A stretch of DNA of 64,000 bases from Flavobacteriaceae bacterium (GCA_018402385.1 JAGYJA010000007.1:496001-560000); one strand, 5' to 3'; counted from the stretch's first letter, positions 1 through 8,811 are shown. Translations and numbers: made by a program. The notes: generated by a model not told the origin, from the letters alone.

Positions 1-48
1 TAATTGATTTTGATGGGGAGACGGGGAGTTTTAGGATTGTGAAGTAAA
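1..48. repeat. Repeat A, copy 1 (upstream of the toxin-antitoxin pair)
   Basis: A 48-base stretch that recurs at 652-699 with 39 of 48 positions identical. A shorter related piece (the part ending in GAGGATTGT) is at 1061-1084. Copies 1 and 2 bracket the toxin-antitoxin pair in direct orientation. No coding potential is apparent. It may continue to the left of the window. Confidence 0.6.
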
Positions 49-68
49 TCTTTTAAACTACTTATTCA

Positions 69-85
69 TTTTTTAAGTAACTTTG
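69..85 (+). promoter_or_regulatory. Promoter -7 element of the antitoxin-toxin operon (repeat B)
   Basis: TAACTTTG at 78-85 fits the Bacteroidetes -7 consensus TAnnTTTG. It ends only 4 bases before the antitoxin ATG at 90, so the transcript would have almost no leader. No clear TTTG -33 box is visible. The surrounding 17 bases (69-85) recur exactly at 1044-1060, where no obvious gene follows directly. Confidence 0.5.
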
Positions 86-89
86 AATT

Positions 90-326
90 ATGGACATACA
101 ACTGGAAAAATATAAAATCATAGAATGGATTACTTCTTTGAAGGACAAAACAATGATTAGTCGTTTAAAGTCACTGAAAGAAGAAACTAAGGATGAAGAT
201 TGGTGGGACGAATTAAGCTCAGCTGAAAAAGAAGGAATACAAAAGGGTCTTCAAGATATTGAAGATGGCAACACGATTTCTCATGAAGAAGTGATGAAAA
301 AACTTAAAAAGCGCGTTGGCCTTTGA
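90..326 (+). CDS. Antitoxin of a ParE/RelE-type toxin-antitoxin pair
   Basis: A 78-residue, highly charged, mostly helical protein rich in Lys and Glu. The segment around WWDELSSAEKEGIQKGLQDI (residues 38-57), followed by a short helix ending in KKLKKRV, is the layout of the Bacteroidetes antitoxins that precede ParE/RelE toxins. It would bind and neutralise the toxin and repress its own operon. The stop codon overlaps the TTG start of the downstream toxin (bases 323-326), a classic translational coupling. A -7 box sits almost on the start codon. Family assignment rests on size, composition and context rather than a diagnostic motif. Confidence 0.75.
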   Translation: MDIQLEKYKIIEWITSLKDKTMISRLKSLKEETKDEDWWDELSSAEKEGIQKGLQDIEDGNTISHEEVMKKLKKRVGL

Positions 327-607
327 AAATAATCTGGACAAATAGTGCCTTATCCAGCTTCTCAGAGATCATTGACTTTCTTGAAATAACTTGGGGAGAA
401 AAATACATTCAGGAATTCTATTTACTAACCGAAAGCACTATTATTCAAATACAAGAAAACCCATTTCAATTCAAAGCTTCACAAAAACATCCAGATATTA
501 GAAAAGGGTTTGTTCATAAACACGTTAGTCTCTTCTAAAAAGTAAATCTTGATGATAATCAAATCTCCCTATTATACTTTAGTGATAATAGAAGTAAAGA
601 AAAATAG
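323..607 (+). pseudogene. ParE/RelE-type toxin with an in-frame stop codon
   Basis: Starts at TTG 323, overlapping the antitoxin stop. Residues 1-71 give the ParE/RelE fold start (IIWTNSALSSFSEIIDFLE), the IQENPFQFKAS segment and RKGFVHKHVSLF. A TAA at 536-538 then stops translation exactly where the family usually has an aromatic residue (LFY). Reading past it, the same frame continues for 22 codons (KVNLDDNQISLLYFSDNRSK onward) to TAG 605-607 and supplies the missing last strands and the basic tail. A single substitution TAT/TAC to TAA therefore explains the break; no indel is needed. The shortened protein lacks the C-terminal residues that carry much of the RNase or gyrase activity in this superfamily, so the toxin is probably dead or weakened while the antitoxin remains intact. 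Sequencing error is possible. Confidence 0.8.
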
Positions 608-651
608 AGGAGGAAACCTATCTTTATTCAAAATTCTTTACCCTAAAATTT

Positions 652-699
652 TAATTGATTTTGAAGGGGCGACGTCCAGCTTCAGGATTGTAAAATAAA
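652..699. repeat. Repeat A, copy 2 (downstream of the toxin-antitoxin pair)
   Basis: Direct copy of bases 1-48 with 9 mismatches. It begins 45 bases after the full-length toxin stop. A third, partial copy (1061-1084) follows immediately after the second copy of the 17-base repeat B (1044-1060). Confidence 0.6.
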
Positions 700-755
700 G
701 CACCCTACTTCATTTCATTTGTTCCTGCCCCGCTTCAAATGCACCCCGGCATAAA

Positions 756-827
756 TGAACCCATTTGACACCAAATGACCCTTTTTGACCCCTTTTGACA
801 CCCCATGACACCATTTGACCCTTTTGA
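756..827. repeat. Tandem array of 10-bp units, TGACNCCNTT type
   Basis: TGA recurs at 756, 766, 776, 786, 796, 806 and 816 (then 825, one base short), each followed by a C-rich run and then T/A bases. Seven or eight degenerate units with exactly 10-base spacing. Since 10 is not a multiple of 3 the array is not built for coding, although ORFs run across it on both strands by chance. Confidence 0.7.
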
Positions 828-841
828 GCAAAAAAAGAGGG

Positions 842-918
842 GTTTTCTCCCAGTTTTCTCCCAGTCTTGTTCTAGTACGGTTTTAGTTTTGTTCGGGTTT
901 TGTTCGGGTTTCCTTCGG
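842..918. repeat. Short 11-bp tandem repeats
   Basis: GTTTTCTCCCA occurs twice back to back (842-852, 853-863). GTTTTGTTCGG occurs twice (886-896, 897-907), followed by a variant GTTTCCTTCGG (908-918). These follow directly on the 10-bp array. The whole stretch 608-1164 holds these repeats and repeats A and B but no gene I can support. Confidence 0.6.
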
Positions 919-1164
919 GATTGTTTTTTAAAAAAGGTACTATTCAGGAACATGCCTCGAACAAGTGTGGATTTCAGGGTGGGACAATGGGGAATGTGTT
1001 TGTTTTTTTGCAGGAATGAGGAAAACCGTAAAGCGCTTCCTATTTTTTTAAGTAACTTTGGTGGATGGAGGTTTTGAGGATTGTTTTATATTTGGGTAGC
1101 TACAATTAATGATGTCTAGGGTCAATAAAAATTAAATATCCATTATTGGATTACAAAAAGATAA

Positions 1165-2043
1165 ATGGGAAAAAAATTAACAGTTTTTATGATTGATGGG
1201 ACGGCCTATGGACCTAGGCTAAGCGAAATCGGGAATTGGGTTGGTAAAGCAATTTACAGTCCTAGGGCAGCCATAAATAAAATCATGACAAGAAGTGAAT
1301 TTAATAACCCAGGTATTTATTGCTTAAAAGGCGATCCAACAGATGAAGCTTATGACGAGAAGATTTACATTGGAGAAGCAGAAAACATTAGGACAAGATT
1401 AAAACAGCATTTAAGTGATCCAAATAAAGATTTTAAAGAACTAATTTTTTTTGTGAGTAAAGATGAACTTCTAACAAAAACACAAATACGATATCTAGAA
1501 TCTAGGTTAGTACAATTAGCAATAGATGCAAAAACTGCCCAAATTGATAATGGAAACTCCCCAAGCTTACCTACACTTCACGAAGCAGATATTTCTGATA
1601 TGGAATATTTTCTTGAACAGATTAAATTAATTTTACCAGTAATGGGTTTTAAATTTTTAATCTCTTCTACTGCGAAAGATGAGAAAATTATAAGTAGTGA
1701 AAATAAAGATTTTGTTCACGAAACTTATTATATTAAAACAAATTCTTTCAAAGCTTCAATGAAAGAAACTGATCAGGGGTACATTATTTTAAAAGGAAGT
1801 GAAGCAAAAAAAAGATTGTCAAATTCTTGTACAGAAACATATAGAAATCTAAGAAGAAAGTTATTAGAAACAAAAATTTTAATCGAATATAATGATAAAT
1901 TAATTTTTGCCGAAGACGCCGTTTTTAATAGTCCAAGTGCAGCATCAAACATGGTTTTAGGGAGAAATTCAAATGGGTTTACAGAATGGATTAACGAAAA
2001 AGGCCAATCTTTCAGAGATGTTCAAGAACTAATAAATAAATAG
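1165..2043 (+). CDS. GIY-YIG nuclease-domain protein with C-terminal DUF4357
   Basis: A 292-residue protein. Residues about 45-125 form a GIY-YIG domain: the GIY element is PGIYCLKGD, the YIG element is KIYIGEAENIRTRLKQHL with the conserved Arg, and a Glu follows in IRYLESRLVQLA, a plausible metal ligand. Residues about 225-290 (YRNLRRKLLETKIL, then SPSAASNMVLGRNSNGF) match DUF4357, a small C-terminal domain frequently appended to GIY-YIG and restriction-associated proteins and thought to bind nucleic acid. It probably cuts or binds DNA, perhaps in defence or repair, but the substrate is unknown. It lies between the repeat-rich island and rmuC, and ends 5 bases before rmuC. Its AT-rich codon use contrasts with the GC-richer rmuC just downstream, consistent with accessory origin. 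Confidence 0.8.
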   Translation: MGKKLTVFMIDGTAYGPRLSEIGNWVGKAIYSPRAAINKIMTRSEFNNPGIYCLKGDPTDEAYDEKIYIGEAENIRTRLKQHLSDPNKDFKELIFFVSKDELLTKTQIRYLESRLVQLAIDAKTAQIDNGNSPSLPTLHEADISDMEYFLEQIKLILPVMGFKFLISSTAKDEKIISSENKDFVHETYYIKTNSFKASMKETDQGYIILKGSEAKKRLSNSCTETYRNLRRKLLETKILIEYNDKLIFAEDAVFNSPSAASNMVLGRNSNGFTEWINEKGQSFRDVQELINK

Positions 2044-2048
2044 CAAAA

Positions 2049-3386
2049 ATGCCTACCACCCTTACCTTAATACTTCTAACAATACTTTTCCTCGCCATCG
2101 GTATCGCCCTGGGCTTCTTTATCAGCAACATCAAACAAAAAGCGGGATTGTCCTCGCTGGAAGAGCGGCTGCGTTCGCAGGCGGAGAATGAAAACAAACT
2201 TCAGGGACGCATCAACGAACTGGAACAAGAACGGGAGGCCATCCGTGCAGAAAAAGACCAGCTTGCTCTGGAACTCACCCGCCGCAATGCTGATTTTGAC
2301 AACCTAAAACAACGCAACGACGAGCAAAAATCCGAAGTGGAGAAACTGCAGGAACGCTTCCAAAAGGAATTTGAAAACCTCGCCAATAAAATACTGGATG
2401 AAAAGTCCACCAAGTTCACTACCCAAAACAAAGAGAATATTGATGCTATCTTAAAACCCTTGCAGGAAAAAATACAGCATTTTGAAAAACGGGTGGAAGA
2501 AACCAACAAAGAAGACATTAACCGCACCGCAGACCTACGTCAGCAGATCATTGGGTTAAAGGAGCTCAACGAGCAGATGAGCAAAGAAACCACCAACCTC
2601 ACCAAAGCCCTCAAAGGCGACACCAAAATGCAGGGCAACTGGGGCGAACTTGTTTTGGAACGTGTCCTGGAACGCAGTGGATTGAAAAAAGACAGTGAAT
2701 ATTTTGTACAACAAAGCTTCACCAACGAAGAAGGCCGGCGCGTGATGCCCGATGTCATCATCCATTTGCCGGGCGATAAAAAACTGGTGGTGGATTCTAA
2801 GGTTTCGTTGGTGGCCTATGAGCGCTATATCAACGAGGTGGAAGACACTGAAAAGCCCCAACATTTAAAAAATCATCTTCTTTCCATCAGAAAACGAGTG
2901 AGCGAACTGGGCGAAAAGAACTACCACCAGCTCTATGAAATGGATAGCCCTGATTTTGTGTTGTTGTTTATTCCCATCGAGTCTGCTTTTGCGATTGCTT
3001 CAATGGAATACCCGGCTTTGTATAGTGATGCCTTTGAAAAGAATATCATCATCGTGACCCCCACTACCCTGCTTGCGGTGTTGAAAACCATCGACAGTAT
3101 GTGGCAGAATGAAAAACAAAAAGAAAACGCCATCGAGATTGCCACACAGGCGGGACGCTTATATGACTCCTTTGTCAACTTGACTGACGAACTCATCAAA
3201 GTGGGGAATCAGATAGGCACCGTGCAAAAGTCCTATGAAAACGCCATGGTCAAACTCACCGGAAAAGGCAACCTCATCAAACGCGTGGAAAACCTGAAAA
3301 AACTGGGTGCCAAAGCCAGTAAGCAACAAAATGAGAAATTGTTGAAAAGGGCCAGTGAGGATGAGGATATGTTACCATTAGAATAA
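2049..3386 (+). CDS. rmuC: DNA recombination protein RmuC
   Basis: A 445-residue protein with an N-terminal membrane helix (residues 5-25, LILLTILFLAIGIALGFFI), a long coiled coil (about 30-175) rich in Glu, Lys and Gln, and the RmuC domain (about 190-390), including KGDTKMQGNWGELVLERVLE and the nuclease-like MPDVIIHLPGDKKLVVDSKV, whose D...D-x-K pattern resembles the restriction-endonuclease fold. E. coli RmuC limits DNA inversions at short inverted repeats. Normal length. It is the GC-richest gene of this neighbourhood. Confidence 0.93.
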   Translation: MPTTLTLILLTILFLAIGIALGFFISNIKQKAGLSSLEERLRSQAENENKLQGRINELEQEREAIRAEKDQLALELTRRNADFDNLKQRNDEQKSEVEKLQERFQKEFENLANKILDEKSTKFTTQNKENIDAILKPLQEKIQHFEKRVEETNKEDINRTADLRQQIIGLKELNEQMSKETTNLTKALKGDTKMQGNWGELVLERVLERSGLKKDSEYFVQQSFTNEEGRRVMPDVIIHLPGDKKLVVDSKVSLVAYERYINEVEDTEKPQHLKNHLLSIRKRVSELGEKNYHQLYEMDSPDFVLLFIPIESAFAIASMEYPALYSDAFEKNIIIVTPTTLLAVLKTIDSMWQNEKQKENAIEIATQAGRLYDSFVNLTDELIKVGNQIGTVQKSYENAMVKLTGKGNLIKRVENLKKLGAKASKQQNEKLLKRASEDEDMLPLE

Positions 3387-3394
3387 ATAATCAC

Positions 3395-3505
3395 GAGAAT
3401 TTCTCCTGCAGATTTCGCTGATTTGCGCAGAAACTAAGTTTAAATGCTGAAAAAATCTGCGGTGATCTGCGCGACCTGTCTGCCGGTAGGCAGGTCTGCG
3501 GGCTA
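3395..3505. repeat. Intergenic repeat of the CTGCAGATTT / AATCTGCGGTGATCTGCG type
   Basis: The gap between rmuC and acs holds two opposed copies of a CTGCG/ATCTGC-rich motif (3408-3434 and 3453-3471), followed by an imperfect palindrome CCTGTCTGCCGGTAGGCAGG (3475-3494). This style of repeat is common between Bacteroidetes genes. A shorter relative (CCGCAGATTTGC) is at 34411-34422. It could form a hairpin at the converging 3' ends of rmuC and acs and may double as a terminator. Confidence 0.5.
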
Positions 3506-3511
3506 ATAAAT

Positions 3512-5419
3512 TTACAGCCTATCCTCCTTAATCTCTTCCACAACTTCCGGATTTAACAAGGTGGATATATCCCCGAAGTTGGAAAAATCCCCTTCTGCAA
3601 TTTTTCGTAAGATGCGCCGCATAATCTTCCCTGAGCGGGTTTTAGGCAAACCGGAAACAAATTGAATTTTTTCGAGTTTGGCGATGGGTCCTATCTGGTC
3701 AGTAATCAAATCGTTGATTTCTTTACGCAGGTTGTTTTGGTCCCTTCCGGCACCGGTTTCTTTTAAGATGACAAAGCCATACAGTGCATTCCCTTTTATG
3801 TCGTGTGGAAAGCCCACGATGGCACTTTCGGCGACAGCCGGATGCTCGTTGATGGCATCCTCAATGGGTGCTGTGCCCAGATTGTGTCCTGATACAATAA
3901 CCACATCATCCATACGCCCGGTAATGCGGTAGTAGCCCACCTCATCGCGCAAAGCACCGTCACCGGTAAAATACTTTCCGGGAAAGGCTGAAAAATAAGT
4001 TTGCTTAAACCGCTCATGGTCACCCCAAATCGTGCGCGCCATCCCGGGCCACGGGAATTTTATACACAAACTCCCCACCACCTGATTGTCTTCAATCTCA
4101 TTGCGCAGCTCGTCCATCAAAACGGGTTGTACCCCGGGCAAAGGCAGCGACGCATAGGTGGGTTTAGTTGGCGTTACAAACGGTAAGGGCGAGATGAGAA
4201 TCCCACCTGTTTCTGTCTGCCACCAGGTATCCACGAGCGGGCATCTTTTTTTACCCACGTGGTCATTGTACCAGTGCCAGGCCTCTTCGTTGATGGGTTC
4301 GCCCACAGAGCCGATGACTTTCAGGGAGGACAAGTCGTGTTTTTCCACAAAGTCCAGGTTTTCTTTCGCCAAAGCGCGTATCGCCGTGGGTGCTGTATAA
4401 AACTGGGTGATTTTATGTTTTTCGACAATTTCCCAAAAGCGACCATGATCAGGATATGACGGCACGCCTTCAAACATCACAGTCGTAGCTCCGTTTAATA
4501 ATGGGCCGTAAACAATATAGGAATGACCGGTGATCCAGCCGATATCAGCGGTGCACCAATAGACATCATTTTCTTCATACCTAAAAACATTTTTAAATGT
4601 ATAAGCCGTATACACCATATAACCGGCCGTGGTATGCAACATTCCTTTAGGTTTTCCGGTCGAGCCGGAAGTGTACAAAATAAATAAGGGGTCTTCAGCA
4701 TTCATAATTTCGGCCACGTGATTGGCTGAAGCTTTATCCAGCAAGGGTTGCAGCAGTTGGTCACGGCCTTCTTTCATTGTGATTTCAGCATTTGTGCGTT
4801 CAACGACAAGCACACTTTTTACATCAGGGCAATTCTTTAGAGCATCATCCACGATGCCTTTGAGGTCGATGGTTTTGCTTCCGCGAAAGCCGCCGTCTGC
4901 TGTAATCACGATTCTACAATCAGAATCATTGATGCGGGTTTCTAAAGCTTTTGCCGAAAAACCTGCAAACACTACGGAATGTACTGCACCAATTCGGGCG
5001 CAAGCCAAAACGGAAATTGCCAACTCGGGAATCATTGGTAAGTAAATACACACTCTGTCCCCTTTTTTGATGCCTTGTTCTTGAAGGACATTGGCCATTT
5101 TAGCAACGCGTTCATACAATTGTTTGTAAGTAATATGTTGAGCTTGCTCATTGGGGTCATTAGGTTCAAAGAGGATAGCGGTTTTATCACCCCGCTTGGC
5201 AAGATGGCGGTCGATGCAATTTTTGGTGATGTTGAGTTTAGCGCCGTCAAACCATTTAAACCGGGCTTCCTGCATATCATACTCCAGCACGTTGTCCCAT
5301 TTGCGGTACCAGGTGAAGTTTTCATCGGCAATTTTGTCCCAGAAGGCTTTGGGTTCCTTAACCGATTTTTTATAGGCTTTGAAGTAATGCTCGAGGTTTT
5401 TGATGGTGTAGAAACTCAT
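3512..5419 (-). CDS. acs: Acetyl-CoA synthetase
   Basis: A 635-residue AMP-forming acetate:CoA ligase, which activates acetate to acetyl-CoA through acetyl-AMP. Visible marks are the P-loop-like LYTSGSTGKPKGMLHTT (A3 motif), the substrate segment VDTWWQTETGG, the hinge region YFTGDGALRDEVGYYRITGR, and the C-terminal LPKTRSGKIMRRILRK, whose Lys is the site that acetyltransferases modify in this family. The length matches family members. It starts at ATG 5419 and stands alone, with its own upstream gap shared with the carB terminator. It converges on rmuC across the repeat at 3395-3505. Confidence 0.95.
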   Translation of the reverse strand: MSFYTIKNLEHYFKAYKKSVKEPKAFWDKIADENFTWYRKWDNVLEYDMQEARFKWFDGAKLNITKNCIDRHLAKRGDKTAILFEPNDPNEQAQHITYKQLYERVAKMANVLQEQGIKKGDRVCIYLPMIPELAISVLACARIGAVHSVVFAGFSAKALETRINDSDCRIVITADGGFRGSKTIDLKGIVDDALKNCPDVKSVLVVERTNAEITMKEGRDQLLQPLLDKASANHVAEIMNAEDPLFILYTSGSTGKPKGMLHTTAGYMVYTAYTFKNVFRYEENDVYWCTADIGWITGHSYIVYGPLLNGATTVMFEGVPSYPDHGRFWEIVEKHKITQFYTAPTAIRALAKENLDFVEKHDLSSLKVIGSVGEPINEEAWHWYNDHVGKKRCPLVDTWWQTETGGILISPLPFVTPTKPTYASLPLPGVQPVLMDELRNEIEDNQVVGSLCIKFPWPGMARTIWGDHERFKQTYFSAFPGKYFTGDGALRDEVGYYRITGRMDDVVIVSGHNLGTAPIEDAINEHPAVAESAIVGFPHDIKGNALYGFVILKETGAGRDQNNLRKEINDLITDQIGPIAKLEKIQFVSGLPKTRSGKIMRRILRKIAEGDFSNFGDISTLLNPEVVEEIKEDRL

Positions 5420-5483
5420 AAATCTAAAAATTTGACTTAAAGTTAGTAATTCTCTTGAACTTTACTGACTTAAATAAAATTAG

Positions 5484-5520
5484 AAAAAAAAAGTTCGGCG
5501 ATTGCCGAACTTTTTTTTTT
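5484..5520 (-). terminator. Rho-independent terminator after carB
   Basis: Perfect stem AGTTCGGC / GCCGAACT (5492-5499 with 5504-5511), loop GATT, with A-runs and T-runs on both sides, so it can work in both directions. It lies 17 bases beyond the carB stop. Confidence 0.85.
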
Positions 5521-5536
5521 AATACTTGATTTGAAT

Positions 5537-8390
5537 CTATTTACTCAAATACATCTTTCTTCTGCTGTACAACTCATAAAACGCATCGTCTTTTAAGCTG
5601 TCAATGAATAAGATGCTTTCGCCTGTACTCTTCATCTCGGGCCCCAGTTGTTTGTTGACATTGGGGAATTTGTTGAAAGAGAATACCGGTTGTTTGATAG
5701 CATACCCATTCAATTGCGGATTGAAATTGAAATCAGTTACTTTCTTTTCACCCAGCATCACTTTGGTGGCGTAGTTTACATAAGGCTCACCGTATGCTTT
5801 GGCTATAAATGGAACCGTTCGCGAAGCACGCGGATTGGCTTCAATAATGTAAACGATATCATCCTTTATGGCAAACTGCACATTGATCAATCCCACCGTG
5901 TTCAGAGATAAAGCGATTTTTTTGGTATGGTCTTTTATTTGCTGCATCACAAATTCGCCGAGATTAAACGGCGGCAAGGTTGCATTGGAATCACCGGAGT
6001 GAATCCCGCAAGGTTCAATATGTTCCATAATTCCGATGATGTACACATTCTCACCGTCGCAGATGGCATCGGCTTCTGCTTCAATGGCGCCATCGAGATA
6101 ATGGTCTAAAAGAAGTTTATTATTGGGGATTTTACGCAGCAAATCAACCACGTGTTCTTCCAGTTCTTGCTTGTTAATGACAATCTTCATTCCTTGCCCA
6201 CCCAAAACATAGGAGGGTCTCACGAGTATCGGAAAATCAAGTTCATCTGCAATAGCCAACGCTTCTTCAGCGGTTTCAGCGACACCAAATTCAGGATATG
6301 GAATGTTGTTTTCCTTTAATAAAGTAGAAAAACTTCCACGGTCTTCAGCTAAATCGAGTGATTCAAAGGTGGTGCCTATAATTTTTATTCCGTAACGGTC
6401 TAATTTTTCGGCTAGTTTTAATGCGGTTTGTCCTCCTAATTGTACAATCACGCCTTCCGGCTTTTCGTGACGAATGATGTCATAGATATGTTCCCAAAAC
6501 ACGGGTTCAAAATAGAGCTTGTCTGAAATATCAAAATCGGTTGAAACCGTTTCCGGGTTGCAATTAATCATAATGGTTTCATAACCACATTCGGCTGCAG
6601 CCAACACTCCATGCACACAGCAGTAATCAAACTCGATTCCTTGTCCGATACGGTTGGGACCGGAACCCAATACAATGATTTTTTTCTTATCGGAAACTAC
6701 ACTGTCATTGGCAGCATACCTTTCGCCTGAAGGTAATTCCACTTCATTTTCAAAGGTGGAATAATAGTATGGTGTTTCTGCTTTAAACTCGGCAGCACAG
6801 GTATCCACCAGTTTGTAAACACGTTTGACATTCATTTCCTCCCGCTTTTTATAGACCTGACTTTCAAGGCAGTCCAGCATATGGGCAATCTGACGGTCGC
6901 CATAGCCTTTTTGCTTGGCCTCCAAAACCAATTCGCGCGGAACAGTATCAATTGCATATTTTGAGATTTCTTTTTCAAGATGATAGAGCTCTTCATATTG
7001 CTTGAGGAACCACATATCGATTTTGGTGATTTCGTGAATGCGGCTCAACGGGATTCCCATTTGAATGGCGTCATAAATGACAAATACCCGGTCCCAGCTG
7101 GCGTAAGTGAGTTTTTCGATGATTTGGTCATAATCCTTGTAACCTTTTCCATCGGCTCCCAGTCCGTTTCTTTTGATTTCAAGGGATTGAGTGGCTTTGT
7201 GAAGCGCTTCCTGAAAGGAACGGCCAATGCCCATTACTTCTCCCACAGATTTCATTTGTAGGCCAAGGGTTCTATCACTGCCTTCAAACTTGTCAAAGTT
7301 CCAGCGAGGTATTTTTACAATCACATAATCCAAAGTAGGCTCAAAAAGTGCCGAACGTAGATTTGGTAATCTGGTTGCTTAATTCGTTTAAGTTATAGCC
7401 AATTGCCAGTTTTGCTGCAATTTTTGCAATGGGATATCCTGTCGCTTTGGATGCCAAGGCAGAAGAACGCGACACCCGCGGATTGATTTCAACTGCGATG
7501 ATATCTTCCTTTTCATCCGGGCTTACGGCAAACTGCACGTTACATCCGCCGGCAAAATCACCGATGCTGCGCATCATTTTGATGGCCATATCACGCATAC
7601 GCTGGTAGGTCCTGTCTGATAAAGTCATGGCAGGTGCGACTGTTATAGAGTCTCCTGTATGGATGCCCATCGGGTCCATATTTTCTATGGAGCAGATAAT
7701 GACGACATTGTCATTTTTATCGCGCAATAATTCCAGTTCGTATTCCTTCCAGCCAATCAAGGCTTTGTCAATCATCACCTCGTGAATGGGTGAAATTTCC
7801 AGGCCGTGTTCCAGCAGTCTGTCAAAATCTTCAGGTTTGTAAACTATGGAAGCCCCGGCACCACCCAATGTATAGGAAGCCCTGATGACTAATGGAAAGC
7901 CGAATTGTTGAGCGATTTCTTTTCCTTTGAGGAAAGATGTTGCTGTAGCTTGAGGCGCCATTCCGACACCAATTTTCTCCATAAGATTGCGGAATTGCTC
8001 TCGGTCTTCGGTTATATTGATGGCGTTGATATCCACCCCAATGAGTTTAACTCCAAAGTCTTGCCAGATACCCTTTTCGTCTGCTTCAATACAGAGGTTC
8101 AAAGCTGTTTGTCCTCCCATAGTTGGAAGCACTGCATCAATCTGTGGGTGCTCTTTTAAAATTTGAATGATTGATTTTGTAGTGAGCGGCAATAAATAGA
8201 TGTGATCTGCCATCGCAGGATCGGTCATGATGGTTGCCGGGTTTGAATTGATAAGAATAGTTTCAATCCCGTCTTCACGCAGGGAGCGAAGTGCCTGGCT
8301 ACCGGAGTAATCAAATTCACAGGCCTGTCCAATGACTATGGGTCCTGAACCAATAATTAAAATGGATTTAAGGTCTTTATTTCTTGGCAT
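5537..8390 (-). pseudogene. carB: Carbamoyl-phosphate synthase large subunit, frameshifted
   Basis: Two abutting reading frames together make one CarB of about 950 residues, which supplies carbamoyl phosphate for pyrimidine and arginine synthesis. The first frame (8390-7341) holds the start LIIGSGPIVIGQACEFDYSG and most of ATP-grasp domain 1. The second (to 5537) holds the oligomerisation region and ATP-grasp 2, with VLGSGPNRIGQGIEFDYCC. The first frame runs off into STFGTF and stops. Removing one base near 7354-7358 restores S-A-L-F-E-P and joins smoothly to LDYVIVKIPRWNFDK. The break is not at a domain border, so this is not a natural split CarB. The protein ends at YSRRKMYLSK and so lacks the roughly 120-residue C-terminal allosteric domain of E. 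coli CarB, as in other flavobacteria. As the gene is normally essential, sequence error is likely. Confidence 0.9.
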
Positions 8391-8428
8391 TTACAAAAAC
8401 ATTAAAAAGTTACTAAGTGTTAGGGTAT

Positions 8429-8466
8429 AAAAAAAGGTGTTACTTAAAAAAGTAACACCTTATATT
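8429..8466 (-). terminator. Rho-independent terminator after rpmH
   Basis: Perfect 11-bp stem AGGTGTTACTT (8435-8445) with AAGTAACACCT (8450-8460), loop AAAA, flanked by an A-run on the left (a U-run on the minus-strand transcript). It separates rpmH from carB. Confidence 0.85.
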
Positions 8467-8482
8467 TTTAATAATGAAATCA

Positions 8483-8644
8483 TTATTTTTTGTGTCTCGG
8501 TTCAGAAGATACAGATACTTTTTTTCTGCCTTTCGCTCTGCGAGCGGCAAGCACTTTTCTACCGTTTACAGTAGCCATACGCTCTCTAAAACCGTGTTTG
8601 TTTCTTCTTTTCCTTTTGGATGGCTGAAATGTTCTTTTACTCAT
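8483..8644 (-). CDS. rpmH: 50S ribosomal protein L34
   Basis: A 53-residue, very basic protein. It starts [20 protein letters not shown], continues with the conserved [19 protein letters not shown], and ends in [10 protein letters not shown], a tail typical of Bacteroidetes. L34 is a small protein of the large ribosomal subunit that packs against 23S rRNA. The stop is TAA at 8483-8485. A strong promoter lies upstream (8716-8746) and a strong terminator downstream. Confidence 0.95.
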   Translation of the reverse strand: MSKRTFQPSKRKRRNKHGFRERMATVNGRKVLAARRAKGRKKVSVSSEPRHKK

Positions 8645-8715
8645 TGTAATATAGCTTTATCTTCTGAAATATCTTAAAAACTTTTAGGAACAATAGCTCC
8701 TCTCAAAGTCGGGGG

Positions 8716-8746
8716 CAAATATACAAACCTTTTTGGGTTTGACAAA
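8716..8746 (-). promoter_or_regulatory. Promoter of rpmH
   Basis: Read on the minus strand: TTTG (8746-8743), a 19-base spacer, then TATATTTG (8723-8716). This matches the Bacteroidetes sigma-ABfr consensus TTTG-N19-21-TAnnTTTG exactly, as expected for a highly expressed ribosomal gene. Confidence 0.8.
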
Positions 8747-8811
8747 TGGATTTATTAAATAATTTTTATTTGTTTTTAGTACCTTTGAAGCCACATATAA
8801 AAAAACCAATT

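Noticed and set aside
735-1077. Two overlapping frames, 735-953 on the minus strand and 805-1077 on the plus strand
   Set aside because: They only exist because the 10- and 11-bp repeats lack stops. Composition is Phe/Cys/Gly-rich and unlike any protein, and no start signal is visible.
652-1084. Integron attC sites flanking the TA pair
   Set aside because: The repeats are direct copies without the paired inverted core sites (GTTRRRY type) of attC, and no integrase is seen.
5537-8390. CarB encoded naturally as two subunits, or programmed frameshifting
   Set aside because: The break is inside ATP-grasp domain 1, not at a domain border, the second frame starts at an internal Met, and no slippery site or hairpin is apparent.
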